From Treponema sp. UBA4319 (GTDB lineage Bacteria; Spirochaetota; Spirochaetia; Treponematales; Treponemataceae): DNA of 59,414 nucleotides. Each line of letters starts with the position of its first letter. Positions within the stretch are counted from its first letter, which is position 1. The position numbers and the translations under genes are program-made. The notes under the pieces are model-generated. The model saw nothing but the letters and a program-made list of their open reading frames with translations, was not told the DNA's origin and searched no databases. Below, one piece after another: positions 17,527-26,249 of this stretch. The stretch covers positions 1-59,414 of the forward strand of contig DGUD01000212.1 of the NCBI GenBank assembly GCA_002393865.1, written 5' to 3'.

Positions 17527-19164
17527 ATGGAAAAACAGAAGGCTGATGACTTAATCATTGTGTACTCGCAAAAGATTTTTGGCTTTGCGCTGAAGAAGGC
17601 CTTTTCCTATGACGAGGCGGAAGAGCTTTCGGGGGAAATGCTTGCGGAGGTATACCGTTCTTTTTTGCGGGCCAGCGAAATCGTGAACGTCGAAGGCTAT
17701 GTCTGGAGAATCTGCGCGCATGTGTATGCAAAATATGTGAATCAAGTTAAGCAGAAAAAGGGCATATCCATTGACGGTGTGGACAGCTCGCTGCTGTCAT
17801 ATACTGATGAGCATGATTTTGGTCAGACAGAGGCAGCCGTTGCGAGGCTTCGCAAGGAGATAGGATTTTTGTCTTCATGCCGCCGCCAGATTGTTTATTC
17901 CTTCTATTACGAGGGTAAGTCCATTGCTCAGATCAGTGATGAGCAGGGGCTGCCCCAAGGTACCGTTAAGTGGCATTTAAACAAAGCTCGCAATGATTTG
18001 AAGGAAGGTATTGGTATGAAAAGACAAATTGGAAGGCTTGGAATCTCGCCGGTAGAGGCAATTAATTTTTCTCACAGCGGAATGCCGGGAACAAATGGCG
18101 GACCGGAGTTTTATCTTGGAGACAAAATAAACCTGAACATTGTTTACAGTGTTTATGAAGAGCCTGAGACTCTGGATGAGATTGCAGAGGATTTAGGCCT
18201 GACTCCGGTTTTTCTGGAGGAAAAAATCAATCACCTTGTCGCAAACGGATTTCTTGTTGAGACTAAGGGCAAACGCTACACAACGTATGTCAGGTTTTCG
18301 CCGGAGGAATTTTCCATGGAAGCCTGGGATAAGACTTTGTCAGCTCAGGCTAAGGCAGCTGATGTTCTTGTGGAAAAATATGTTCCGCTGGTGCGCAATG
18401 CCCTTGAAGGCATGGGGTCGGATGAGCTTTATATTCCGGGTGGAAACCGGGAGCTTTTTGAAGCGGCTGCGATTTTTCTTGCCATCAACCGCAAATGCAA
18501 GCTACCGATTGATAGGGACTTATCCAGATATGTCATCAAGACTCTGGACGGTGGAGACTATATTGTAAGCGTTGATATTAAATCAAAGCAGTCTGACCCG
18601 CTTTATAAGCCGCTTTTTGCGAATAAAAGGACGTACAATGGCTGCGGTGAGATGACCAGAGATTCAAAGAAATATCCCTGCCTCTACTCATGGTCTTTTG
18701 ATTCGCGCTTTGACAAGAGAAAAGGGGGCTGGCAGAATAATCTTTATAGTGATTATGAGACTGTGTATGAAATTATGACAGGTGCAATCAGCAACGACAA
18801 GCCTCATGCCGAAAAGTTCGCAAGGATGAAGGAGCGCGAGTTTATTGGCAAAGACGGCACGATTGGCATCATGGTTGTGAAGGGGACTTTTGAAGGCCTG
18901 CTTGCAAAAATCCCTGAGCCTGAAAAAGCCCTGCTTGATGAGTTTGCAGCTTTTGCTCTGGAGCAGGCAGCTGTTGCGGCAAAGGCATATCCGCCTCAGA
19001 TGCAGGATCTTGTTTTTGTAGATTGTGTACGTTTCTTTATAGGAAATACAGTTTCTATGATGGTGCTTGATAAGCTCTATGACAGCGGTAGCTTTAAGCC
19101 CCTGACCGAGCAGGAAAAAGTGACGGCAAATCTTCTGATGTTCGCAGACACGCTCCCGGCGTAG
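17527..19164 (+). CDS. ECF-like RNA polymerase sigma factor with long C-terminal extension
   Basis: 545 residues. Residues about 10-85 match sigma region 2 (AEELSGEMLAEVYRSFLRA... VEGYVWRICAHVYAKYV). Residues about 112-160 match region 4 with its helix-turn-helix (GKSIAQISDEQGLPQGTVKWHL). A further winged-helix-like segment lies near 200-262 (LGLTPVFLEEKINHLVANGFL), followed by about 280 residues with no recognised domain, mostly helical. Typical ECF sigmas are 160-200 residues, so the extension probably senses a signal or acts as a built-in anti-sigma. The flanking bases (17328-17526) contain T-rich stretches and a repeated TTTTTGCGCA; no sure promoter. Confidence 0.75.
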   Translation: MEKQKADDLIIVYSQKIFGFALKKAFSYDEAEELSGEMLAEVYRSFLRASEIVNVEGYVWRICAHVYAKYVNQVKQKKGISIDGVDSSLLSYTDEHDFGQTEAAVARLRKEIGFLSSCRRQIVYSFYYEGKSIAQISDEQGLPQGTVKWHLNKARNDLKEGIGMKRQIGRLGISPVEAINFSHSGMPGTNGGPEFYLGDKINLNIVYSVYEEPETLDEIAEDLGLTPVFLEEKINHLVANGFLVETKGKRYTTYVRFSPEEFSMEAWDKTLSAQAKAADVLVEKYVPLVRNALEGMGSDELYIPGGNRELFEAAAIFLAINRKCKLPIDRDLSRYVIKTLDGGDYIVSVDIKSKQSDPLYKPLFANKRTYNGCGEMTRDSKKYPCLYSWSFDSRFDKRKGGWQNNLYSDYETVYEIMTGAISNDKPHAEKFARMKEREFIGKDGTIGIMVVKGTFEGLLAKIPEPEKALLDEFAAFALEQAAVAAKAYPPQMQDLVFVDCVRFFIGNTVSMMVLDKLYDSGSFKPLTEQEKVTANLLMFADTLPA

Positions 19165-19180
19165 CGGTCTGCAAAAATCC

Positions 19181-19215
19181 GGCGGTGGCGACATCTTGTT
19201 CTGTATGCTACCGCC
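19181..19215. other. GC-rich hairpin after the sigma-factor gene
   Basis: GGCGGTGGC (19181-19189) can pair with GCTACCGCC (19207-19215), 9 bp with one G-U. It lies between the convergent sigma and glycosyltransferase genes and may end transcription from one or both sides, but there is no T run. The rest of 19165-19369 shows nothing definite. Confidence 0.35.
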
Positions 19216-19369
19216 GCTGCAGGACAGATTTCCCGCCGCCAAAATGCGCCGCAAGACCGCCTCTGTGCTATAAGCTCCCCTATAGTCGTGGGTAAAATGA
19301 GTACGGAGCTTGGGCTGAGCTAAAATTTGGCTCGGTTTATGCCGCCGCCTCGCTTTGCTTTTCCTCGTT

Positions 19370-20281
19370 TCATCCCGGTCTGTAGACCTCATGTAGCCCG
19401 GTCTTGCCCTTGAGGCCGTCCGCTATGGCATCCTTGATAATCTGGATTTTTTGTCTGTTGAACGAAAGGTATGCGACCAGAAGTCTGCGCAAAATCCGTA
19501 CGTAAAGCGACGCTGTGTTCAGATGCTCCTTGTACAGGATGACGATGTTCCGCGTGGCGTAATAGTCCCGCCATGAGGCTGTGCGGCTCACATTGTAGTT
19601 GTCCTTATGATGGATGACAATCTGCGGCACGCAGTATATCTTGCCGATTTTGCCCATGCGGACGGCATGCTCATAATCGTCCTGATAGATAAAAAAGTCT
19701 TTCCGGGGAAGCCCGGCTGCCAGCAAGGACTCCCGTTTTAAAATCGTCCCGACGAATGAGTATAAATCAATGGAAAACGGCTTCCCCGTCCTGAACGCCT
19801 TTTGGGTGACAGGCATATCCTGCTCAATGCCAAGGAACTTTACAATGCGTGAGCGCTGGACGGAAGCAGGTCTGCCTTTATCCACGCACATGCCGCAGAA
19901 AGCGGATATCCAAGGCAGCTGGGTCTTGTACTCCTCCAGAAACGAATGAGCTTTCTCAAGGCAGTTCTTTTCCGGGAATCCGTCGTCATCTGCCACCCAA
20001 ATCCAGTCAGCGGAGCTGTCCTCCTGCGCGGCTTTCAGCCCCTCATAAAAACCGCCAGCCCCGCCTGAGTTTTCGGAAAGATACATGACCCTTGCCTTGA
20101 ACGGATGCGGCTCATGCTCCCATTCTTTTAAATATTCCACGCTCCCGTCCGTACTGCAGTTATCCACCACTACAATATACGCAGGCAGCCGCGTCTGTTT
20201 TTCATAACAAGCAATGCACTTTTTTAGTGTTTCAAGCCTGTTGAACGTGACAAGCACAATACCTATATTCGAAGTATTCAT
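19370..20281 (-). CDS. GT2 family glycosyltransferase
   Basis: 303 residues, GT-A fold. Family features: IGIVLVTFNRLETLKKCI at the N-terminus, VVVDNCSTDGS, ENSGGAGGFYEG, WIWVADDDGFPE (metal-binding DDD, about 115-120), and an acidic catalytic region near IYQDDYEHAVRMG (about 218). It resembles the rhamnosyl/galactofuranosyl-transferase branch (COG1216). It should transfer one sugar from a nucleotide donor to a lipid-linked glycan on the cytoplasmic face. It is the last gene of the glycan operon. Donor and acceptor are not predictable. Confidence 0.85.
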   Translation of the reverse strand: MNTSNIGIVLVTFNRLETLKKCIACYEKQTRLPAYIVVVDNCSTDGSVEYLKEWEHEPHPFKARVMYLSENSGGAGGFYEGLKAAQEDSSADWIWVADDDGFPEKNCLEKAHSFLEEYKTQLPWISAFCGMCVDKGRPASVQRSRIVKFLGIEQDMPVTQKAFRTGKPFSIDLYSFVGTILKRESLLAAGLPRKDFFIYQDDYEHAVRMGKIGKIYCVPQIVIHHKDNYNVSRTASWRDYYATRNIVILYKEHLNTASLYVRILRRLLVAYLSFNRQKIQIIKDAIADGLKGKTGLHEVYRPG

Positions 20282-20302
20282 GATTAATCCCCATAAAGTC
20301 TG

Positions 20303-21337
20303 CTAAGCGCCTCTATTCCCGAAGTAGAGGATTTTGCTTTGGATTCTCCTTACCACTATTTGTGGGAAAGCGCATCCTATGAGCGGGAGCTGTGCGATAA
20401 AAAAAATGAATGCGTAAATCACAAGTTTTAGTTTACGGAAAAGTCTTTCTTTTATTCCGGGAGGATTTGGTGTTATGTCCAGCTCATTTTTGATGAAATC
20501 CGCCACATCCGGCATAACTTTGTGCGAATCTATGGTACGCAAGAGGCTCCTCTCATAATTCCGGGTGGCATCCTCCATCCGGGCGAGCGCCGCCGTATCC
20601 TTTACGCTGTTCGCAGAATGCCAGCGGTACATCAGCAGGACCTCGTCAAGGTACTTCATCCGGTAATACTTTGCTATGTGCAGCATCAGGCTCCAGTCTT
20701 CAAGCGGGGCTTCTTGCGTATAGCGGAAATTTTCAAAGACCGTGCTGCGCACAAGATATCCGTTCGGAACATGGTTCAGCCTGTACAAATCCCTATAAGA
20801 GCCGAAGCGCTCTGATAGAAAACTGAAGCCGTGTACCTGCTGAAGGAATTCCCCGAAGGTCTTATATGCAGCCTTCTCTGGATTGTATACGGCGATTCTT
20901 TTTTTGCTCCAATAGCATGTTCTGCCGGACTCGTCCATAAGACCGTTGTCACCCACACAGAGCGCATATTCCGGATTCTGTTCCAGAAAGCAAAGCTGTT
21001 TTTCTATGGCACAGGGAAGCAGCGCGTCATCAGAAGCGACGAAACAGATATACTTTCCTCTGGCATTATCCAACAGACTGTTCAGTGTCATGCAGGTGCC
21101 CATATTTGCCTGATTCCAGAATATATGCCTGCAAAATCGTGCGGCGCATGTGTCTTCCATCGCCACAATTTTGCTCCATGTGCTGTCGGTGGAGCCGTCA
21201 TTTATCACCAGCAGCTCTATGCTGCCGTATGTCTGCCCGATTGCAGAACGGATTGTCGCCTGCACATATCTTTCATGGTTGTAGGCAGGAACAAGAATTG
21301 ATACGAGAGGCTCCACGCTTGCAATTTTCTCAGCCAT
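20303..21337 (-). CDS. GT2 family glycosyltransferase
   Basis: 344 residues with [31 protein letters not shown] and [11 protein letters not shown] (DxD near 100-103), all hallmarks of GT2. A C-terminal hydrophobic stretch (about 305-325, [20 protein letters not shown]) probably anchors it to the membrane. The start overlaps the 3' end of the aminotransferase gene by 8 bases. It is closely related in motif order to the 27919-29133 enzyme, including YNHERYV/FNHEKFV and ASDD-LL/V-Q. Confidence 0.85.
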   Translation of the reverse strand: MAEKIASVEPLVSILVPAYNHERYVQATIRSAIGQTYGSIELLVINDGSTDSTWSKIVAMEDTCAARFCRHIFWNQANMGTCMTLNSLLDNARGKYICFVASDDALLPCAIEKQLCFLEQNPEYALCVGDNGLMDESGRTCYWSKKRIAVYNPEKAAYKTFGEFLQQVHGFSFLSERFGSYRDLYRLNHVPNGYLVRSTVFENFRYTQEAPLEDWSLMLHIAKYYRMKYLDEVLLMYRWHSANSVKDTAALARMEDATRNYERSLLRTIDSHKVMPDVADFIKNELDITPNPPGIKERLFRKLKLVIYAFIFFIAQLPLIGCAFPQIVVRRIQSKILYFGNRGA

Positions 21338-22433
21338 AGTTGTTTACCTCGTCAATCACAAACTGAATCTGCTCGTCCGTAAGACATGGACTCATCGGAA
21401 GGCTCAGTTCTTGCGCGTGGATTTTTTCAGTGACGGGAAGGCTCACCGAGTTCCATTCGCGGTATGCCTCCTGCTTGTGAGGCGGAATCGGGTAGTGGAT
21501 GTTCGTTCCGATTCCTTTTTCCGCAAGGTATTTCTGCAAACTGTCGCGCTCCGCGCACAGAACCGGGAAAATATGGAAGACATGAGAATTCCAGTCCGCA
21601 ACCTTCGGGAGCGTGATTTTCGGATTTTTGATTCCCCCGATGTAACGGCGGGCAACGGCTTTCCGCAATGCCACATCCTCGTCCAAGTGCTTGAGCTTCA
21701 CACCAAGAATCGCAGCCTGAATCTCGTCAAGGCGGCTGTTGCGCCCCTGATACTGGAACACATACTTTCTCTGGCTTCCGTAGTTCGCAAGGCTTCTGAC
21801 GGCGGCGGCAAGAGCCTCGTCATTCGTCGTAACCGCGCCCGCGTCTCCCAGCGCGCCGAGGTTCTTCCCGGGATAGAAGCTGTGCCCCGCTGCGTCTCCG
21901 AGCGAGCCTGTTTTTCTTCCGTTGAACATACAGCCGTGCGCCTGCGCGTTGTCCTCAATCAGCTTCAATCCGTACTTCTTGCACAATTCGCCGATTCTGT
22001 CCGTGTACGCGCACTGCCCGTACAAATGCACGATGCAGACTGCCCGCGTCCGCTCCGTGATTTTTTCTTCTATGCGACTGTCGTCAATCTGCAATGTGTC
22101 AAGGCTCGGCTCGACCAGCACGGGAACAAGGCCGTTCTCGGTAATCGAAAGAATCGTCGCGATGTAGGTGTTCGCGGGGACAATCACCTCGTCGCCCTTT
22201 TTCATCACGCCAAGCTCGATGTACGCGCGGAAAATCCAGATGAGCGCGTCCAAGCCGTTCGCGCAGCCCACGCAGTGCTTCGTGCCGATGTAGCGAGCGT
22301 AATCCGCCTCGAACTTCTCGTTCTCCGCGCCCTGAAGGTACCAGCCGGAGTCGATGACGCGCAGAGCCGCCTCATGGATTTCGTCGCGGTATTTTGCGGT
22401 GATGTCTTTTAATGAAAGAAATGGTACTTGCAT
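21330..22433 (-). CDS. dTDP-3-amino-sugar aminotransferase (DegT/FdtB/QdtB type)
   Basis: 367 residues of the DegT/DnrJ/EryC1/StrS PLP-dependent family. [19 protein letters not shown] is at the N-terminus, EDNAQAHGC binds the cofactor, and the PLP lysine is in [12 protein letters not shown] (about 187). The sequence pattern and the QdtA/FdtA gene in the same operon fit the enzyme that transaminates dTDP-3-keto-6-deoxyhexose to dTDP-Fuc3N or dTDP-Qui3N. ACGGAGG precedes the ATG. Its GC content resembles the backbone, unlike the AT-rich genes upstream. A diverged copy of its 5' end lies at 22712-22801. Confidence 0.8.
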   Translation of the reverse strand: MQVPFLSLKDITAKYRDEIHEAALRVIDSGWYLQGAENEKFEADYARYIGTKHCVGCANGLDALIWIFRAYIELGVMKKGDEVIVPANTYIATILSITENGLVPVLVEPSLDTLQIDDSRIEEKITERTRAVCIVHLYGQCAYTDRIGELCKKYGLKLIEDNAQAHGCMFNGRKTGSLGDAAGHSFYPGKNLGALGDAGAVTTNDEALAAAVRSLANYGSQRKYVFQYQGRNSRLDEIQAAILGVKLKHLDEDVALRKAVARRYIGGIKNPKITLPKVADWNSHVFHIFPVLCAERDSLQKYLAEKGIGTNIHYPIPPHKQEAYREWNSVSLPVTEKIHAQELSLPMSPCLTDEQIQFVIDEVNNYG

Positions 22434-22452
22434 TTTAAACCTCCGTTTGCGA

Positions 22453-22576
22453 TCATTTCATAATTTTTTTAGTCAGTATTTTGCACGGTTTTTCAATTCC
22501 GTGATAAGACAAGTCAAGACGAAGTAAAATAGAGGGTAAAGCGATGTGTGTCTTTTCTTCAAAAATATACCGACAC
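22453..22576 (-). pseudogene. Possible broken small reading frame
   Basis: An open minus-strand stretch of about 40 codons (ending TGA at 22453-22455) has protein-like content but no start in frame. A good ribosome site (AGGAGG, complement of 22584-22589) and a GTG lie upstream in another frame, so a one-base indel in a T5 run could have split a short gene. Identity unknown and reality uncertain. Confidence 0.25.
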
Positions 22577-22601
22577 TATACCTTACCTCCTGTATCTTTA
22601 T

Positions 22602-22711
22602 TTATACTTTCACCTTCTCGCGCAGAATTGAGCTTGAAATGCCGTCCGTGTGCGGAATCCACACAACTTTTACTCCGAGCGTTTTCATATCTTCTTCGAT
22701 TGCCTTATATA
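22602..22711 (-). pseudogene. 3' fragment of a TagD-like nucleotidyltransferase gene
   Basis: About 36 codons encode a C-terminus of the form GVKVVWIPHTDGISSSILRE, ending in a TAA at 22602-22604. The IP-T-GISS-LRE pattern is the C-terminal signature of glycerol-3-phosphate cytidylyltransferase-like (HxGH) nucleotidyltransferases. The catalytic HxGH half is absent. It joins the aminotransferase fragment in a different frame, so it is a remnant, not a gene. Confidence 0.6.
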
Positions 22712-22801
22712 GCCTGAGTCAATCACGCGCAAAGCTACCCTGTGGATTTCATCACGGTATTTTGCGGTTATGCCCTTTACTGAGAGAAATGGGCTTTGCA
22801 T
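22712..22801 (-). pseudogene. 5' fragment of a second FdtB/QdtB-like aminotransferase gene
   Basis: Starting at ATG 22801, 30 codons read [18 protein letters not shown] then VALRVIDSG, matching the start of the intact aminotransferase (21330-22433) at 25 of 30 residues. After that the frame enters unrelated sequence and stops. It is a diverged partial duplicate, placed exactly where the GC-rich aminotransferase gives way to the AT-rich block. Confidence 0.85.
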
Positions 22802-22820
22802 TAGCTGTTATATGCTCCTA

Positions 22821-23927
22821 TCAAGAAATTATGATTTTTGAGTCAATTATTTTTCTTGACATGATATTTCTGTTCATCAATGTGCTACATAGACATTGGA
22901 TCCGCTTTTCCAGCACAAGTGATATGGGAATACAGAGTAGTATCAGGATGCAAGTAAAACAAAACATCTCTATATGTGTAGACTTGTTGTTTATTTCGAG
23001 GCGTACTTTTATGAGGTGATAAAAAAGTATAAAAGGAGAGTGCCAAAGATACATCTCAAAAGAAATTCTTCCAAGAATATCAAATATTTTTGAAGTAAAG
23101 AATTTTTCAGTCCATAAGAAACAGAACAGCAGGGATGGAAACTCTAAGAATACTAAAATTGCCCATATATCATCAATAAGCCAATTTTTTATGATGCACA
23201 GACTTATTACGACAGCAACAAAAGCCGAACTGATAAAAAGTTTTCTATTGGCATAATTGTTATATAGTTCATAAAGCAATATACCTTCAAAAAAACATAC
23301 ATAACCCCTGCTTACATCCCCATTCATAAAAGGAAGGTTTATACCATAGTAACGAATTCCTAAGCCTAAAAGCACCATTCCAATATACAGATAGTGATTG
23401 TGGATTTCTATTTTTTTGGAAAAATGATTGATGCTATATAGAACTGTGTAACAGATGAATAAGACACTGACATACCATAAAGGGTTATTTATACCTAGAC
23501 TAGACAATTGTATACCCCCCCCGCAAAAAACACAAGTACATGTAGTAAGTATGTTCCAAAGACCTGGTATATTTTCGTTATATAAGAAATGTATTAAAGT
23601 AAAATAACATAAACAAGCAAGAACACTCAGCACGGCCATCGGGATAATCCTTCTGATTTTTGGCATCATCCAAGAGCGAAAATCTCCAAATCCTTTTTGT
23701 GCTGTCTGAACGGCAATAACAAATCCTGAAATAATAAAAAAGAATTCCACAGCGTATCCAAAGTAAAAACGCCCATTAAAAAAATTAAAGTGTTCAAATT
23801 TAACTTCCATTGCCTGTTGGTAGTGATGGAATACTATTATTACAGCAAGAATGAATTTTAGAAAATCAAGAGAATGGAACCTATGATTTGCTAAAGAAGA
23901 AACTGAATAATTCTTTTTGTGTTTCAT
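22821..23927 (-). CDS. Acyltransferase family 3 integral membrane protein
   Basis: 368 residues with about ten membrane helices, of the OafA/acyltransferase_3 type. SLDFLKFILAVIIVFHHY carries the conserved His in TM1, and FGYAVEFFFIISGFVIA plus RSWMMPKIRRIIPM are the usual second and third landmarks. Such proteins move an acetyl or longer acyl group onto sugars across the inner membrane. The gene overlaps the LuxE-LuxC gene by 4 bases (ATGA). It contains an in-frame G8 tract that could switch it on and off. Confidence 0.85.
   Translation of the reverse strand: MKHKKNYSVSSLANHRFHSLDFLKFILAVIIVFHHYQQAMEVKFEHFNFFNGRFYFGYAVEFFFIISGFVIAVQTAQKGFGDFRSWMMPKIRRIIPMAVLSVLACLCYFTLIHFLYNENIPGLWNILTTCTCVFCGGGIQLSSLGINNPLWYVSVLFICYTVLYSINHFSKKIEIHNHYLYIGMVLLGLGIRYYGINLPFMNGDVSRGYVCFFEGILLYELYNNYANRKLFISSAFVAVVISLCIIKNWLIDDIWAILVFLEFPSLLFCFLWTEKFFTSKIFDILGRISFEMYLWHSPFILFYHLIKVRLEINNKSTHIEMFCFTCILILLCIPISLVLEKRIQCLCSTLMNRNIMSRKIIDSKIIIS
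23515..23522. repeat. Homopolymeric C8/G8 tract inside the acyltransferase gene
   Basis: Eight C on the plus strand, read as G8 in the coding strand (TGC GGG GGG GGT, giving C-G-G-G). The surrounding gene is AT-rich, so an eight-base G run is conspicuous. In this copy the frame is open. Confidence 0.9.
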
Positions 23928-26242
23928 TTTGATCTCCCAAAGATAACTCTGCTCATCTGCATTACTAAATCATACCCGTCCCAGATAAGACCGAAGTTTG
24001 CAGTTTTGCCCACAGGAACAATCCTGTCTATGCCGCAAAGCCTGTTTTCTATGACGAATTTTCTGATTTCCTCAGCACCTATGCCAAGATACGAAAGCGT
24101 CTGGAATTTCTGCGTCACAACCGGTGCGATATCAGAGAGACTGTCTGTATTATATTCCAGATAACAGCCACCGGCACAGGTGTAGTCGGTTATGTTTTTG
24201 GGCAAACCCGAAAGGCGAATTCTTGTGATAAGGTTGTCTTCAGAATGCTCAATTTTTATGCCCTCAAGTTCAACCGCGCACTTATACTGCTCGGAAAGTT
24301 TGTTTACAACAAGAATCGGGGCAGGGGCATATTTTGCAAAAATATTTTCATGAACGGCTTTCCAAAATTTTTCTTTTGCCTCAATGCAGTTTTCTTCCTT
24401 GCCCAACCACACAATAAGGCGTGGTGAAGAGCAGGCGTTCTGGTCATACAGGTAGGTATCATTGTAGAAATCCTGCGCTACTTTTTTCATGGCGGAGTCA
24501 TCTTGTGCAATCACAAAGTCCGTATTGAATACAGCAAATGAATACCTGTCCGCAAAGGTGATATCAAAGGCTCTCGGCTTTAACGAAGATTTTCTGATTT
24601 CCCCAATGGTATTGTCGCCACCCCAGATAACTCTGATGTCGGCAAGGGCAGAAAGACTTTTGGTAATCGCTTCGCTATGCCCATACATGATGACAGAGAA
24701 AAGATTTTTAATGCCTGCAAATTCTTCTTCCTCTGAGACCTCTTTAAAAATGCGGCACAAAAGTCTTGTTTGTGGGAAATCTTTGGATGACGCGCGTACA
24801 ATGCAGCGGTTCCCGCTTAAGAGTCCTGCTACCAGCGTGTATGCAAAGTTAATCGGAACATTGGATGGAGCGATGTGGAATGTAAGTCCGCGCCCCAACC
24901 TTCCTTCAAGCTGAACCCCATAGGACTTTCTCATCTGCTCAATGTTTGCTTTGCGGCAGAAAAAGCCGAATGTAATAACATCTGGATACTGCCTTGTTTC
25001 GTTGTCTTTCATTATGCGCTGCGAGACCTCGTTCAAAAACGAGCAGACCGTATCATTAAAGGGTGGAAACGATTTATGCGAGACGAGATTTCCTATATTA
25101 TCCGTACCCGGAAAAATAAAACGAACATCAGAGAAATCAAAATCAGAACCTTGCTGTTTTGCTGCGTCAGCTGCATAGGTATCACTGCATCCCCGAATCT
25201 CGGCATTCTTTATCCTTCCGTTAATTATGAAATACTTTCCTTTGCGTCCGCAGGGACAGTCATCCTCTCCCAGCACAATGCCCATGTCCTCGGTAAGAAT
25301 CACATGCCCCGGATAACTTTCGGGCAGAACGGAAAGAACCTCAATAATTCCTTCCTCTCCGTAGTCGCAGACAGAAAAATCTTTTGGACGGCGGCATATC
25401 ACATCTGAGAAAATGCTCGTGTGGAGATGCCCGCACTCACACTCAAGATAAATAGTGCCCGTCTGTTCCACCATGCCGTAATAGTCGTACACATGATTTA
25501 TTCCGCAGACTTCATGCAGGGCATCCTTAAAATCATGCGGGCTTACAGCCTCGCTCACCAGTTTTTTCCACCCGCCCCCGTGAATGAGGATTCCTTTTGA
25601 CAAATCAGGCTTGTAGCCTCTTGCTTTGAGTTCCTTGTAGAAATGCTGCCAAATCATGAAGGTGAATCCGAAGAGGAGGATTGTCTCGCCCTTGTGCTTT
25701 TCCAAAAAATTTTTTATTCCCTCAATATCAAGTTTCATTTCTTCATCAAAGGCATAGAGCTTGTCCGTGCCAAAGATTGAAAATCCCAGAATTCCCGCCC
25801 CACGGGCAGAAAATGTCGCTCTGTTTTTGATTATCGCGGAAGTATCAAGGATGAGCATTGGTACGCGTTGCTTTCCCAAAAACGATGATACGATTTTTGT
25901 AAGCACCTTTGTCTGTATTGCGGAGGTTTTCCTGTCCAAAAAAATTTTTGAGACCTGCTGTCCCATCGTTCCTGAGCTGGTGAGCGTCTTTACGATATTT
26001 TCGTTTTTAACGGAACGCAGCTCATAGTGCTTGAAAAGCCTTACCGACAGAAATGGAATCTTCGTATAATTAGAAACTGAGTCTATATCAAATGAAAGCG
26101 AGTCCAGTATTTTTTTATATTCAGGACAAGCTTTATAATGATGCCGGGTGAGCGCAAGCAGATGCTTGTTCAAGAAATCCACCTTTTCTTTCTTAGCAAG
26201 AGAATATGGGGCAATGTTCAAATCTTCTTCCGAAATCATCAT
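23924..26242 (-). CDS. LuxE-LuxC fusion: acyl-protein synthetase plus acyl reductase
   Basis: 772 residues. The N-terminal part (about 1-370) is LuxE-like: TSSGTMGQQVSKI, YDYYGMVEQTGTIYLECECG, CPCGRKGKYFIINGR and a Cys in RGCSDTYA. The rest (about 375-772) is a LuxC acyl-CoA reductase: FHIAPSNVPINFAYT, GRCI-type cofactor region and the acyl-accepting Cys (C604) in NACSSPRL. In luminous bacteria separate LuxE and LuxC plus LuxD reduce fatty acids to aldehydes. No luciferase gene is present. Fusion would channel an acyl-AMP intermediate to thioester and aldehyde. The neighbouring ACP and ligase are the likely donors (inference). Confidence 0.88.
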   Translation of the reverse strand: MMISEEDLNIAPYSLAKKEKVDFLNKHLLALTRHHYKACPEYKKILDSLSFDIDSVSNYTKIPFLSVRLFKHYELRSVKNENIVKTLTSSGTMGQQVSKIFLDRKTSAIQTKVLTKIVSSFLGKQRVPMLILDTSAIIKNRATFSARGAGILGFSIFGTDKLYAFDEEMKLDIEGIKNFLEKHKGETILLFGFTFMIWQHFYKELKARGYKPDLSKGILIHGGGWKKLVSEAVSPHDFKDALHEVCGINHVYDYYGMVEQTGTIYLECECGHLHTSIFSDVICRRPKDFSVCDYGEEGIIEVLSVLPESYPGHVILTEDMGIVLGEDDCPCGRKGKYFIINGRIKNAEIRGCSDTYAADAAKQQGSDFDFSDVRFIFPGTDNIGNLVSHKSFPPFNDTVCSFLNEVSQRIMKDNETRQYPDVITFGFFCRKANIEQMRKSYGVQLEGRLGRGLTFHIAPSNVPINFAYTLVAGLLSGNRCIVRASSKDFPQTRLLCRIFKEVSEEEEFAGIKNLFSVIMYGHSEAITKSLSALADIRVIWGGDNTIGEIRKSSLKPRAFDITFADRYSFAVFNTDFVIAQDDSAMKKVAQDFYNDTYLYDQNACSSPRLIVWLGKEENCIEAKEKFWKAVHENIFAKYAPAPILVVNKLSEQYKCAVELEGIKIEHSEDNLITRIRLSGLPKNITDYTCAGGCYLEYNTDSLSDIAPVVTQKFQTLSYLGIGAEEIRKFVIENRLCGIDRIVPVGKTANFGLIWDGYDLVMQMSRVIFGRSK

Positions 26243-26249
26243 TTTCCTC

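Noticed and set aside
22546..23019. Plus-strand 157-codon frame
   Set aside because: It crosses the remnant genes and the acyltransferase antisense; the minus-strand readings are the meaningful ones.
23924..26242. Bioluminescence (lux) operon
   Set aside because: LuxE and LuxC homologues alone are not enough; no luxA, luxB or luxD is present and the context is glycan synthesis.
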